Shown here: positions 15,905-25,175 of the stretch, piece after piece | How the letters are laid out: every line of letters starts with the position of its first letter | Numbering within the stretch: position 1 is the stretch's first letter | Origin: Collinsella sp. | GTDB lineage: Bacteria > Actinomycetota > Coriobacteriia > Coriobacteriales > Coriobacteriaceae | Length of the DNA: 64,000 nt | Assembly: GCA_019419545.1 (NCBI GenBank) | Contig: DXZT01000030.1 | Coordinates: forward strand, 69,606 to 133,605 | Direction of reading: 5' to 3' | The notes under the pieces: model-generated | What the model was told of the DNA's origin: nothing | Database searches by the model: none | The model's input: the letters and a program-made list of their open reading frames with translations, nothing else | Position numbers and translations under genes: made by a program

Positions 15905-17716
15905 ATGAATACTTCAATTGACATTTCCCACATCCGCAACTTCTCGATCGTTGCGCATATCGACCATGGCAAGTCCACGATCAGCGACCGCATCCTCGAG
16001 CTCACCCATACCGTCGACGAACGCGACATGGAGTCGCAGCTGCTCGACACCATGGATATCGAGCGCGAGCGCGGCATTACGATCAAATCCAATGCCGTCC
16101 GCGTTTCCTATGACGCCGACGATGGTGAGACGTATCAGTTCAATCTGATCGATACGCCGGGCCACGTGGACTTTACCTATGAGGTCTCGCGCTCGCTGGC
16201 AGCCTGTGAGGGCGCGGTACTCGTTGTCGACGCCACGCAGGGCGTCGAGGCGCAGACCGTTTCCAACGCGACGCTCGCCATGAACGCCAATCTGGACATT
16301 GTGCCGGCCATCAACAAGATCGACCTGCCCTCGGCCCATCCCGATGAGGTTAAGACCGAGATCGAGGATGACCTGGCGATCCCTGCCGATGATGCCGTGT
16401 GCGTCTCGGGCAAGACCGGCGAGGGCATTCACGATCTGCTGGAGTCCATTGTCTTTTTGATTTCGCCGCCTAAGGGCGATGCAAACGCTCCGCTCAAAGC
16501 GCTCATTTTGGATTCGTACTTTGACGAGTATCGCGGTGTGGTGGCTACGGTGCGCGTCTTCGATGGTTCCATCAAAAAGGGCGATACCCTGCTTATGATG
16601 CAAGCCAAGGGCGACTTTTTGGTCGACGGCGTGGGCGTCAAGCGTCCTGCCGAGACCCCGGTCGACGCGCTGACGGTCGGCGAGGTCGGATATGTGGTCA
16701 CGGGCTTGAAGGATCCCGAGGCCGTTCGCGTGGGCGATACCCTTACGTGGGCGTCGAACCCCTGCCCCGAGCCGCTTCCCGGTTATCGCGAGGCCAAGCC
16801 CATGGTCTATACGGGCCTGTTCCCGATCGACAACAAGGACTACGAGAACCTGCGTGACGCGCTCGATAAACTGCACGTCAACGACCCGTCGTTGGTGTGG
16901 GAGCCCGAGACCTCGGTGGCGCTCGGCTTTGGCTTCCGCGTGGGCTTCCTGGGCCTGCTGCACATGGAAGTCGTCAAGGAACGCCTGGAGCGCGAGTTCA
17001 ACCTGGACCTCATTGCCACGAGTCCCTCGGTTGACTATCACGTCTACAAGACCGACGGCGAAATGATCGATGTCCGCAGTCCGCAGGACCTTCCCGAGGC
17101 CACACGCATCGATCGTATCGAGGAACCCTACCTCAAGGCAAAGATCATCTGCCCGCCTGAGTACACGGGTGCCGTCATGCAGCTCGCCATCGAGCACCGC
17201 GGCGTCACAACCGACATGATCCACCTGACGAGCAAATCGGTCGAGATGCGCTTCGATATGCCGCTCGCCGAGCTCATCTTGGACTTCTTCGATCAGCTCA
17301 AGAGCCGCACCAAGGGCTATGCCTCGCTCGACTACGAGTTCAACGAGTACCGTCTCTCCGAGCTCGTGAAGCTCGATATTTTGCTTTCGGGCGACGAGGT
17401 GGACGCGCTTTCGTTTATCGTCCATAAGGACAAGGCATATGGCCTGGCCCGTGGCCTGTGCGACAAGCTCAAGGAGATCATCCCGCGTCAGCTGTTCGAG
17501 GTGCCCATCCAGGGTGCTATCGGCAACAAGATCATCGCCCGTTCCACCGTCAAGGCGCGTCGCAAGGACGTTCTTGCTAAGTGCTACGGCGGCGATATCT
17601 CGCGTAAGCGCAAGCTGCTCGAGAAGCAGAAAGAGGGCAAGAAGCGCATGAAGGCCATCGGATCGGTCGAGGTCCCGCAGGAGGCGTTTATGGCGATCCT
17701 CAAGGTGGACGAGTAG
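15905..17716 (+). CDS. lepA: Elongation factor 4 (LepA), ribosomal back-translocase GTPase
   Basis: 603 residues with the LepA layout: G domain with AHIDHGKST (17-25), IDTPGHVDF and NKIDLPSA, beta-barrel domain II, and the LepA-specific C-terminal domain ending VPQEAFMAILKVDE. Acts on ribosomes during initiation and elongation. ATG 15905 fits the family (MNTSIDISHIRNFSIVAHIDHGKS). There is no good ribosome-binding site; instead a -10-like TAAGAT at 15892-15897 ends 7 nt before the ATG, so the mRNA could be nearly leaderless. dusB follows within 5 nt. Confidence 0.96.
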   Translation: MNTSIDISHIRNFSIVAHIDHGKSTISDRILELTHTVDERDMESQLLDTMDIERERGITIKSNAVRVSYDADDGETYQFNLIDTPGHVDFTYEVSRSLAACEGAVLVVDATQGVEAQTVSNATLAMNANLDIVPAINKIDLPSAHPDEVKTEIEDDLAIPADDAVCVSGKTGEGIHDLLESIVFLISPPKGDANAPLKALILDSYFDEYRGVVATVRVFDGSIKKGDTLLMMQAKGDFLVDGVGVKRPAETPVDALTVGEVGYVVTGLKDPEAVRVGDTLTWASNPCPEPLPGYREAKPMVYTGLFPIDNKDYENLRDALDKLHVNDPSLVWEPETSVALGFGFRVGFLGLLHMEVVKERLEREFNLDLIATSPSVDYHVYKTDGEMIDVRSPQDLPEATRIDRIEEPYLKAKIICPPEYTGAVMQLAIEHRGVTTDMIHLTSKSVEMRFDMPLAELILDFFDQLKSRTKGYASLDYEFNEYRLSELVKLDILLSGDEVDALSFIVHKDKAYGLARGLCDKLKEIIPRQLFEVPIQGAIGNKIIARSTVKARRKDVLAKCYGGDISRKRKLLEKQKEGKKRMKAIGSVEVPQEAFMAILKVDE

Positions 17717-17720
17717 GTCC

Positions 17721-18764
17721 ATGGCGCTTTCTGAATACAGCAAGCGGCTGCTGGGTGCCTATGCCGAGCAGCCGTTCCTTATGGCTCCCATGGCGGGCGT
17801 GACCGACCCCGCCTATCGCATCATGTGTCGCCGCCGCGGTGCCAACCTTGCCTACAGCGAGATGGTGAGCGTGGCGGGTCTTGCCTATGCCAGCAACAAG
17901 ACCTGGCGCCTGGTGCTACCGGCCGACGAGGAGCAGCAGATTTGCGTGCAGCTCTTTGGCTCCAAGCCCGAGCAGTTTGCGAGCGCCGTCGCCGCCGTTG
18001 AGGAGCGCGTTGGCGATCGCCTGTCGCTCATCGATATCAATATGGCATGCCCCGCCCGCAAGGTTGTCACCAAGGGCGAGGGTTCGGCGCTCATGCGCAC
18101 GCCCGACCTGGCGGAGAAGATCGTCGAGGCCACGGTGGGCGCGGCGCACGTGCCCGTGACCGTCAAGATTCGCAAGGGCTTTTATGCCGAGGACCGTAAT
18201 GCCGCGACATTTGCCCAGATGCTTGAGAGTGCAGGGGCTGCCGCAGTCGCCGTGCATGGTCGTTGCGCCACGCAGCTCTACACGGGCCAAGCCGATTGGT
18301 CGGTCGTCGATGAGGTTGCCGACGCTGTCGAGATTCCCGTGATTGGTTCGGGCGATGTGTTCTCGGCCGAGGACGCTGCTGAGCATCTGCACGGCTCGGG
18401 TGCCAGCGCGGTGTTTATCGCGCGCGGCATCTACGGCAATCCGTGGGTGTTCGGCGATGCCCGAGCCCTTGCACTCGATGGCACGCCGGTTCCTTCTCGC
18501 TCCTCGGTCGAGCGCCTGGAGGCTCTGCGTGAGCACCTGACGTTGACGCATGAGCTCTTGCCGCTCATGTCGCGTGCTCGCACGTACGCAAGCTGGTACT
18601 TAAAGGGCATGCCCCATGCCGCCGCCTGGCGCGCTCAGGTGGTGCGTTGCTCTACGTACGAGGAGTTCATGTCGCTGGTCGATGATATCGAGCGCGATGT
18701 GGTGGCCTGCGAGGCCGCGCTTGCCGCCGGCGAGTCGGTGCCCGCTCATCCGCTGGAGGTTTAA
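17721..18764 (+). CDS. dusB: tRNA-dihydrouridine synthase
   Basis: 347 residues, FMN-dependent TIM-barrel enzyme that reduces uridine in the tRNA D-loop. Signature segments are FLMAPMAGVTDPAYR at the N terminus, INMACPARKV with the catalytic cysteine, and GSGDVFS plus ARGIYGNPW near the phosphate-binding end. DusB-type by context and sequence feel; another Dus subfamily is possible. It starts 5 nt after lepA and hemW follows 3 nt later, so the three genes are probably one transcript. Confidence 0.9.
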   Translation: MALSEYSKRLLGAYAEQPFLMAPMAGVTDPAYRIMCRRRGANLAYSEMVSVAGLAYASNKTWRLVLPADEEQQICVQLFGSKPEQFASAVAAVEERVGDRLSLIDINMACPARKVVTKGEGSALMRTPDLAEKIVEATVGAAHVPVTVKIRKGFYAEDRNAATFAQMLESAGAAAVAVHGRCATQLYTGQADWSVVDEVADAVEIPVIGSGDVFSAEDAAEHLHGSGASAVFIARGIYGNPWVFGDARALALDGTPVPSRSSVERLEALREHLTLTHELLPLMSRARTYASWYLKGMPHAAAWRAQVVRCSTYEEFMSLVDDIERDVVACEAALAAGESVPAHPLEV

Positions 18765-18766
18765 GG

Positions 18767-19999
18767 GTGGCCGTTACCGCGCTGTACATGCACGTGCCGT
18801 TTTGCGCTCAAAAGTGCCGGTACTGCGACTTTGACTCGCGCAGCTTTGCTGCGTGTGATTTGGATGCCGCGCTTGATTCCTATTTTGAGCAGTTGTATGC
18901 GCGCCTCGATTCCTTTGGCGACGCCGGGGCGCTTGCGCAGGTCCGCACGGTCTATACTGGCGGCGGCACGCCATCGCTGGCAGGGGAGCGCCTGGTGGAA
19001 CTTGCCCGGCGTATCTCCATGTGGTGCAAACCCGTTGAATTTACTTGCGAAGCCAATCCTGAGTCGCTGACCGTCGAGCTCGCCACCGCGCTTGCCGAGG
19101 CGGGTGTCACGCGCATCTCTCTGGGCGTGCAAACCCTCGACAATACCGAGCTGGCCGCTATTGGCCGCATTCACGATGCTAATCGGGCACTTGCGGCTAT
19201 CGCGACGGTGAAGGATGCTGGCCTCGATGTGTCGTGCGACCTGATGTGCGGCCTTCCCGGGCAGACGGCCGCAAGCTGGCGGAGCACGCTCGATGTCGTG
19301 TTGGCGGCGGCGCCTCATCATGTGTCGCTCTACCCGCTCACGCTCGAGGAGGGCACGCCACTCTATCGCATGGCGTGCCGTGACGAGTCGCTCGAGCCCG
19401 ACGAGGATTTTCAGGCTTCGTGCATGGACGCGGCGCGTGAGCGCCTGGGTGCAGCCGGCTATCATCCGTATGAGGTGGCAAGCTACGCGCTCGACGGCCA
19501 TGAGTGCGCCCATAACATTGCCTACTGGACCGGACGGGGCTACCTGGGCCTGGGTCGTTCTGCCGCGGGCATGCTCGACGATGAGGATTTCGACCGTCTT
19601 GCAGGTTTGTTCCCCGGCGTGTCTTCTCGAGGCGATGCGTACCGCGTGCGTCTGGTGCAACGTGACGATGACGCGACGGCGTTCGAGGCCGAATATCTGT
19701 CGCAGCGCGAGGCTGTCGCCGAAGACTTGATGCTCGCTTGTCGCATGACGCGCGGTGTTGCGTCCGACCTGTTGGCTCGTGCAGCTTGCGTCATCCCAAC
19801 GGGCGAGCTGGCAGCTGCCTGCGATCGCGCGCTCGAATTGGGTCTTGCCACTTGGGTGCCCGAGACGCTCTGGGGTCATGAGGGACCCTTCACTTCGGCA
19901 GATGTCGTCGCGGGCCATGTTCGAGCTCGTCTGGCGCCGACCCGTCTGGGCTGGCTCGATGGAAATGTTCTGTTCGAGCTGTTTTGGGATCTAGCTTAG
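18767..19999 (+). CDS. hemW: Radical SAM heme chaperone HemW (HemN-like)
   Basis: 410 residues. The radical SAM cluster motif CxxxCxxC is Cys13, Cys17 and Cys20 in PFCAQKCRYCDF, with YTGGGTPS and a C-terminal HemN_C-like domain containing HNIAYWTGRGYLGLGRSAAG. HemW proteins are often mis-annotated as oxygen-independent coproporphyrinogen oxidase; position before dnaJ is the classic hemW locus. GTG at 18767 directly follows dusB. The hrcA repressor gene often found between hemW and dnaJ is missing. Confidence 0.9.
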   Translation: MAVTALYMHVPFCAQKCRYCDFDSRSFAACDLDAALDSYFEQLYARLDSFGDAGALAQVRTVYTGGGTPSLAGERLVELARRISMWCKPVEFTCEANPESLTVELATALAEAGVTRISLGVQTLDNTELAAIGRIHDANRALAAIATVKDAGLDVSCDLMCGLPGQTAASWRSTLDVVLAAAPHHVSLYPLTLEEGTPLYRMACRDESLEPDEDFQASCMDAARERLGAAGYHPYEVASYALDGHECAHNIAYWTGRGYLGLGRSAAGMLDDEDFDRLAGLFPGVSSRGDAYRVRLVQRDDDATAFEAEYLSQREAVAEDLMLACRMTRGVASDLLARAACVIPTGELAAACDRALELGLATWVPETLWGHEGPFTSADVVAGHVRARLAPTRLGWLDGNVLFELFWDLA

Positions 20000-20057
20000 G
20001 CCGCTCGGGTAGAATTACCGGAATATATACGCTGCTGTGAGCAGGAGGTTGCCGCGC

Positions 20058-21161
20058 ATGGCGACGATGAACGAAAAAGATTACTACGAGATTCTGGGTG
20101 TCTCCAAGGACGCCACCTCGCGTGATATTCAAAAGGCTTTCCAGCAAAAGGCCCGTAAGCTCCATCCGGACGTCAATAAAGAGCCGGATGCCGAGGAAAA
20201 GTTTAAAGAGGTTTCCGAGGCCTACGCCGTGCTTTCGGATGAGCAAAAACGTGCGCGCTACGACGCCATGCGTTCTGGCAATCCCTTTGCCGGTGCTCCT
20301 ACGGCTTCGCCCTATGGTGGCGGCTACGCCGGCAGCACGGGCTATGGCAATCCCTTTGAGGGCGGCTTTCCCTTTGGTGGCGCCTGGGGCCAGCAGCGTC
20401 GCGGCCAGGCTGCCTACAATCCCGAGAACGGCGCCAACGTGGTCGTCGATATCAAACTCGACGCCAAGGAGGCCAAGGGCGGTGCCCGCAAGACCGTCCG
20501 CTACACGCGCTTCGATACCTGTAGCAACTGCGGCGGCTCGGGCTCCGTTTCGTCTGAGCATGCCCATACCTGCCCGAGCTGCGGTGGCCGCGGCCACATC
20601 GACGTCGACCTGTCCTTCCTGTTTGGTGCGGGCACGTTCCAGTCGGTCTGCCCCGAGTGCGGCGGTTCCGGTAAGGTCGTGGCCGACCCCTGCCCCGATT
20701 GCGGTGGCAGCGGGCGAACCCGTGTGACCTCCGAGCAGACGATTGAGTTTCCTGCCGGCACGCACGATGGCGACGAGGTCCGCATTAGCGGCATGGGCCA
20801 TGCTGGCACTAACGGTGCCGCGGGCGGCGACCTGGTCGGCCGCGCCCATGTTGAGGCCGAGCGCTTGGAAGGCAAAGCTCGTACTGGCTTTTACCTGATG
20901 GGCATTGTGGCGCCGTTTTTGGTGCTGTCGGCCATCTCGGGCGTGTTCTCGGCCTTTGCCGTGATGTGCTTTATTCCGTTTACCATGGGCCTGTTCATGG
21001 TGCTTTCGGACGGTGTGCTTCATCGCAGCCTGCTGTGGTGGAAGCGCGGTGCGATGCAGTTTGCCAACGGTTTTGCCAACGGCTTCATGTTCGCGCTCGT
21101 GTCGGTTTGGTTCGCGAGCTGCTCGCAACGGGCCATGCTTTCGCCGTATCAAATGCAATAA
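20058..21161 (+). CDS. DnaJ-like co-chaperone with a C-terminal membrane domain
   Basis: 367 residues. J domain at about 8-75 with His36-Pro-Asp, Gly/Phe-rich linker (80-135), then four CxxCGGxG zinc repeats (CSNCGGSG, CPSCGGRG, CPECGGSG, CPDCGGSG) within the first client-binding domain. After about residue 262 the usual second C-terminal domain is replaced by strongly hydrophobic segments at roughly 279-297, 299-317 and 339-355, separated by a basic stretch (SLLWWKRG). It looks like a membrane-tethered Hsp40. ATG 20058 follows GCAGGAGG. A complete soluble DnaJ is encoded next door, so this paralogue probably has a specialised role. The membrane topology is predicted by eye. Confidence 0.85.
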   Translation: MATMNEKDYYEILGVSKDATSRDIQKAFQQKARKLHPDVNKEPDAEEKFKEVSEAYAVLSDEQKRARYDAMRSGNPFAGAPTASPYGGGYAGSTGYGNPFEGGFPFGGAWGQQRRGQAAYNPENGANVVVDIKLDAKEAKGGARKTVRYTRFDTCSNCGGSGSVSSEHAHTCPSCGGRGHIDVDLSFLFGAGTFQSVCPECGGSGKVVADPCPDCGGSGRTRVTSEQTIEFPAGTHDGDEVRISGMGHAGTNGAAGGDLVGRAHVEAERLEGKARTGFYLMGIVAPFLVLSAISGVFSAFAVMCFIPFTMGLFMVLSDGVLHRSLLWWKRGAMQFANGFANGFMFALVSVWFASCSQRAMLSPYQMQ

Positions 21162-21242
21162 CATCAAACCCTTTGTTTGCGGTCGGCCCAGCTTGGGTAT
21201 AGGACGCACTGTGACAATAATGAAAGTCGGAAGGATTCGGTC

Positions 21243-22391
21243 GTGTCGGAAAATAGGGATTACTACGAGGTGCTTGGCGTCGACAGGGACGCCGACGCGC
21301 GGACGATTAAGCGTGCGTTTTTAAAGAAGGCCCGTACCGTACATCCGGATGTTTCGGACGATCCCGAGGCCGAGGCCAAGTTCAAGGAGCTCAACGAGGC
21401 CTATTCCGTTCTTTCCGATGAGCAGAAGCGTGCTAACTACGACCGTTACGGCACTGCCGACGGTCCTGGTGGTTCGGGCTATGTCGACATCAACGATATC
21501 TTTGGTGGCATGGGCATGGACGACCTGTTCTCGTCGTTCTTTGGCGGTGGCGCCGGTGGTGGCGCCCGCAGCCGTCGTGAGCGTCGTCGCGGACGTGACA
21601 TGGCCATCTCCCTTTCGGTGACGCTCGAGGAGGCGGCGCTCGGTTGCAAAAAGACGATCAGCTATGATCGCCTTGCTCCTTGCGAGGACTGCAACGGTAC
21701 CGGTAGGGCCGAGGGTGCACAGGAAAAGCAGTGCAGTCGCTGCCACGGTACGGGCTACGTCACGACGGTTCAGCGATCGTTTTTGGGCCAGGTTCAGTCT
21801 TCCTCGCCTTGCCCCGACTGCCATGGCGAGGGCACGGTTATCGACCATCCCTGCGAGACCTGCGACGGTCAGGGCCGCACGCCTTCGCACGAAAAGATCG
21901 ACATCGATATTCCCGCCGGCGTTTCGACCGGTCGCCAGCTGCGTGTGAGCGGCTTTGGCGAGGCCGGCCTTCGCGGCGAGCCTTCGGGCGACTTGATTGT
22001 CAACGTGCGCGTTGCCGACCATGAGCGCTTTAAGCGCAACAGTGACGACCTGTACCTGGTGAGCGATATCTCGATTGCGCAGGCTGCGCTCGGCTGCGAG
22101 ATCGAGGTCGAGGGCATTATGCCCGACGAGGTCGTTAAGGTGACGGTTCCCGCCGGCGCCCAGTACGGCGACACCGTGAGCGTCAATAATTACGGCATGC
22201 CGCGCATTGGCGGTGGCGGTTCGCGTGGCCGCCTGATCGTGCAACTGCGCGTGGTCGTTCCCACCAATCTTTCCAATAAGCAACGCGAGCTGCTCCGTGC
22301 TTTTGCCGATGAGATGGGCGATGACGTCGCTTCCGGTAAGAAGTCGGTGACCGACCGTATTAAGAGTGCCCTCGACGATATCCTCGATTAA
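21243..22391 (+). CDS. dnaJ: Molecular chaperone DnaJ (Hsp40)
   Basis: 382 residues with full type-I DnaJ architecture: J domain with His34-Pro-Asp, Gly-rich linker (GGGAGGGARSRRERRRGRD), zinc domain with CEDCNGTG, CSRCHGTG, CPDCHGEG and CETCDGQG, and both C-terminal client-binding domains. It delivers substrates to DnaK and stimulates its ATPase. GTG 21243 follows GGAAGGATTCG; upstream in-frame codons lack a ribosome-binding site. Neither dnaK nor grpE is in the window. Confidence 0.94.
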   Translation: MSENRDYYEVLGVDRDADARTIKRAFLKKARTVHPDVSDDPEAEAKFKELNEAYSVLSDEQKRANYDRYGTADGPGGSGYVDINDIFGGMGMDDLFSSFFGGGAGGGARSRRERRRGRDMAISLSVTLEEAALGCKKTISYDRLAPCEDCNGTGRAEGAQEKQCSRCHGTGYVTTVQRSFLGQVQSSSPCPDCHGEGTVIDHPCETCDGQGRTPSHEKIDIDIPAGVSTGRQLRVSGFGEAGLRGEPSGDLIVNVRVADHERFKRNSDDLYLVSDISIAQAALGCEIEVEGIMPDEVVKVTVPAGAQYGDTVSVNNYGMPRIGGGGSRGRLIVQLRVVVPTNLSNKQRELLRAFADEMGDDVASGKKSVTDRIKSALDDILD

Positions 22392-22400
22392 GGAGCCCGC

Positions 22401-23693
22401 GTGCTCGCACCCCATATTTCCGTCGTCAACCTCGGCTGCCGTGTCAACCGGGTTGAGTCTGACCGTATCACTGCCGATCTTATGCGCCTGGGCTTTGCTA
22501 TTTTGGAGCCCCAGGATGCCGATTTGATCGTCATTAACACCTGTGCCGTTACGGGCGAGGCCGAGGCCAAGACCCGTAAGGCCGTCCGTCATGCGCTGGC
22601 CCATCCAAATGAGCCCTATGTGCTCGTGACCGGTTGCGTGGTCAATTTGCATCCCGAGGAGCTGTTGGAGCTTTCGGATCGCGTGATCGCCGAGCCGTCC
22701 AAGATCGATGTCGCCGAACGTGTCTGCGAGGTGCTGGGCGTTGAGTCCGATAGCGTTCCCGCCTGCAGCGATGGCGAGGTGGTCGATGCGCTCGGTCGCT
22801 CTCGCCTGGGCGTGAAGATCCAGGACGGCTGCAACCATCGCTGCACCTATTGCATTGTGTGGAAGGCGCGCGGCCCCGAGCGCTCCGTGCCTGTCGAGTC
22901 CGTGCTTGAGCAAGTTCGCGAGGCCCAGGAGGCCGGCGTGCCCGAGGTGGTGCTGACCGGTGTGAACCTGGGTGCCTACGATGGCAAGAGCGCGACCGAC
23001 GAGCATGTCGAAATCGATGAGCTGCTCGAGGCCATCATGGAGCGCACGACTATTGCGCATGTGCGCATTTCCTCGGTCGAGCCCATGGATATCTCTGAGC
23101 GCCTGCTTAAGGTTATGGCGCGCTATCCGCAGCGTATCGCCCCGTTTTTGCACCTGCCCGTGCAGTCCGGCTGTACGGCGACCCTGCATCGCATGGGTCG
23201 TCCCTATAGTGCGGAGGCCTTTGAGGACACGGTGCGTATGATTCGCGCCAACTTGCCCCAGGCGTCTCTTTCGTGCGATGTCATCGTCGGTTTTCCTGGT
23301 GAGACGGACGAGGAGTTCGAGGAGTCGCTGGCGCTGTGCCGCCGTGTGGGTTTCTCGCGTATGCACGTGTTCCGCTATAGCAAGCGTCCCGGTACCCTTG
23401 CTGCCGACATGCCCGACCAGGTACCGCCCGAGGTTATGGCCGAGCGCAGCCGTCGTATGCGAGACACGGCGCAGGAGCTCGCTATTGCCGATGCTCGTCG
23501 TCGCGTGGGCACTGTCGAGCGTGCCGTGCTCGAGTATGGTGACAGCCTGACGCTCGGTTCGTTCCATCATGCCCGTCTTGACGATACCTGTGGACTTACA
23601 GCCCCGTGCCTGCTCGATGTTGCTATCATCGGAGTCGATGATTCCGGCTTGGTCCATGCGCGCAGGGAGGTCCATGGAAGCCTCGAAGATTAG
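22401..23693 (+). CDS. mtaB: tRNA t6A37 methylthiotransferase MtaB
   Basis: 430-residue radical SAM methylthiotransferase that turns t6A37 into ms2t6A37 in ANN-decoding tRNAs. The N-terminal UPF0004 domain has NLGCRVNRVESD and NTCAVTGEAEAK, the radical SAM cluster is in DGCNHRCTYCIVWKARG, and a TRAM-like C terminus follows. The GCRVNRVES start distinguishes MtaB from MiaB (GCQMNQ) and RimO (GCAKNEVD), both also in this window. GTG 22401 follows AAGGAGCCCGC. It overlaps phoH by 20 nt; the dnaJ-mtaB-phoH-ybeY order is common. Confidence 0.92.
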   Translation: MLAPHISVVNLGCRVNRVESDRITADLMRLGFAILEPQDADLIVINTCAVTGEAEAKTRKAVRHALAHPNEPYVLVTGCVVNLHPEELLELSDRVIAEPSKIDVAERVCEVLGVESDSVPACSDGEVVDALGRSRLGVKIQDGCNHRCTYCIVWKARGPERSVPVESVLEQVREAQEAGVPEVVLTGVNLGAYDGKSATDEHVEIDELLEAIMERTTIAHVRISSVEPMDISERLLKVMARYPQRIAPFLHLPVQSGCTATLHRMGRPYSAEAFEDTVRMIRANLPQASLSCDVIVGFPGETDEEFEESLALCRRVGFSRMHVFRYSKRPGTLAADMPDQVPPEVMAERSRRMRDTAQELAIADARRRVGTVERAVLEYGDSLTLGSFHHARLDDTCGLTAPCLLDVAIIGVDDSGLVHARREVHGSLED

Positions 23694-24660
23694 ACTTACC
23701 GTTCCCGAGGGAATTGATCCCTCGTGCGTTTTGGGCGCCGGCGACGGCGTCCTTCGTGCACTCGAGAGCTTGGTTCGCGCCCATGTGGTCGCCCGTGGCG
23801 ATAGCATCGCCGTGAGCGGTGACCCGGACGAGGTCGAACTCGTGGCTCGCTTTTTCGAACATGCTTTTCGCGAGGCGGCGGCCGGTCGTACCCTGTCTGC
23901 CGACGATGTCTCTCGCTGTCTGGCCGTTCTGCGCGACGGTGAGCACGAGGCTACGTCGCTTCGCGATGACGTGCTGCTTTCGTATCGCGGTCGTGCCATT
24001 CGCCCCAAAACGCTCGGGCAAAAGCGCTATGTGGATGCCATTCGCTCGCATACCATCACCTTTGGCTTGGGTCCTGCCGGTACCGGTAAGACCTATCTGG
24101 CCATGGCGCTCGCCGTTGCCACGCTCAAGCGTCACGAGGTGGGCCGTCTGATCTTGACGCGTCCGGTTGTCGAGGCGGGGGAGAATCTGGGCTTTTTGCC
24201 CGGTACCCTTGAGGAAAAGATCGATCCCTACATGCGTCCGCTCTACGACGCCCTTTTTGACATGATGGATCGCGAGCGCACCGATGAGCTTATGGAGCGC
24301 GGCGTTATCGAGATCGCCCCGCTTGCCTACATGCGCGGCCGCACGCTGAGCGATGCTTTCGTGGTGCTCGACGAGGCGCAAAATACCACGCCCGAGCAGA
24401 TGAAGATGTTCCTGACACGCCTGGGCTTCAACTCCAAGTTCGTGATCACCGGCGACCTGAGCCAGCGCGACCTGGTGGGTCGTCGTGGCGGTCTTGCCGA
24501 CGTTGAGCAGATTTTGGGCCGTGTCGACGATGTCGCATTTTCGCACCTCGAGCGCGCCGACGTGGTGCGCCATGCCTTGGTGGGACGTATCGTCGAGGCG
24601 TACGATACTTATGATGATGTGCGCGAGAAACGCGTACGTGACCGAAAGGAGTCCCGTTGA
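23674..24660 (+). CDS. phoH: PhoH-like ATPase (PhoL/YbeZ type)
   Basis: 328 residues. RecA-like ATPase with Walker A GPAGTGKTYLA, RPVVEAGENLGFLPG and Walker B VVLDEAQNTTPEQMKMFLTRLG, the PhoH signature, plus a short N-terminal domain. Members next to ybeY are thought to be RNA helicases working with that RNase in rRNA maturation. ATG 23674 has CAGGGAGGTCC upstream and lies inside the end of mtaB, so the earlier in-frame start at 23569 is rejected. Coupled to ybeY by a 4-nt overlap. Confidence 0.93.
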   Translation: MEASKIRLTVPEGIDPSCVLGAGDGVLRALESLVRAHVVARGDSIAVSGDPDEVELVARFFEHAFREAAAGRTLSADDVSRCLAVLRDGEHEATSLRDDVLLSYRGRAIRPKTLGQKRYVDAIRSHTITFGLGPAGTGKTYLAMALAVATLKRHEVGRLILTRPVVEAGENLGFLPGTLEEKIDPYMRPLYDALFDMMDRERTDELMERGVIEIAPLAYMRGRTLSDAFVVLDEAQNTTPEQMKMFLTRLGFNSKFVITGDLSQRDLVGRRGGLADVEQILGRVDDVAFSHLERADVVRHALVGRIVEAYDTYDDVREKRVRDRKESR

Positions 24661-25166
24661 GTGTATTGATCAGCAACGATGCCGAGCTCGATACGCTGCT
24701 TGACGCGCAGGAGGTGGAGCACATCTGCGAGGTTGTGCTTGCTGCCGAGGGCGTTGAACGTGAAGTCGAGATTTCCCTTTCGTATGTCGACGAGGACGAG
24801 ATGCACGAGCTCAACCACGAGTGGCGCGGTATCGACCGCACCACCGATGTGCTCTCGTTTGAGTGCGATTCGGCCTTTGACGAGGATATTCCCGCCGATG
24901 AGACGCTCGAGCTCGGCGATATCATCTTGGCCCCGCAGGTTATTTCCCGTCAGGCCCCTGGTTTTGGCAATAGCCCTGCTGACGAGTGCCGTCTGATGCT
25001 CGTACACGGCATGCTGCACCTGCTGGGCTATGACCACATCGAGGACGACGAGGCCGAGGTCATGGAGGCCCGCGAGGACGCCATCCTGCGCGATTTGGCG
25101 CTCGAGCGCGGCGAGGACCCCAAGCTAGTCCACGTCGGCCCCATCACCAACCACGCCCACGACTAG
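24657..25166 (+). CDS. ybeY: Endoribonuclease YbeY (rRNA maturation factor)
   Basis: 169 residues. The zinc-binding signature HGMLHLLGYDH (H-x3-H-x5-H) is intact. YbeY trims the 3' end of 16S rRNA and contributes to ribosome quality control. The start is a TTG at 24657 overlapping the phoH stop (TTGA) with AAAGGAG 6 nt upstream; no ATG or GTG in frame gives a complete N terminus. Followed 9 nt later by dgkA. Confidence 0.92.
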   Translation: MSVLISNDAELDTLLDAQEVEHICEVVLAAEGVEREVEISLSYVDEDEMHELNHEWRGIDRTTDVLSFECDSAFDEDIPADETLELGDIILAPQVISRQAPGFGNSPADECRLMLVHGMLHLLGYDHIEDDEAEVMEAREDAILRDLALERGEDPKLVHVGPITNHAHD

Positions 25167-25175
25167 GAGCCGTCT

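Noticed and set aside
18767..19999. HemN (coproporphyrinogen III dehydrogenase)
   Set aside because: Length, HNIAYWTGRGYLGLG segment and location before dnaJ fit HemW; HemN enzymes are longer and have an extended N-terminal motif.
20058..21161. Frameshift explaining the hydrophobic tail of the first DnaJ
   Set aside because: The tail is a continuous hydrophobic, positively flanked sequence with normal codon use, and the other frames do not restore a DnaJ C-terminal domain.
21321..24008. 895-codon minus-strand open frame
   Set aside because: Antisense shadow of dnaJ, mtaB and phoH, all of which have clear motifs on the plus strand.
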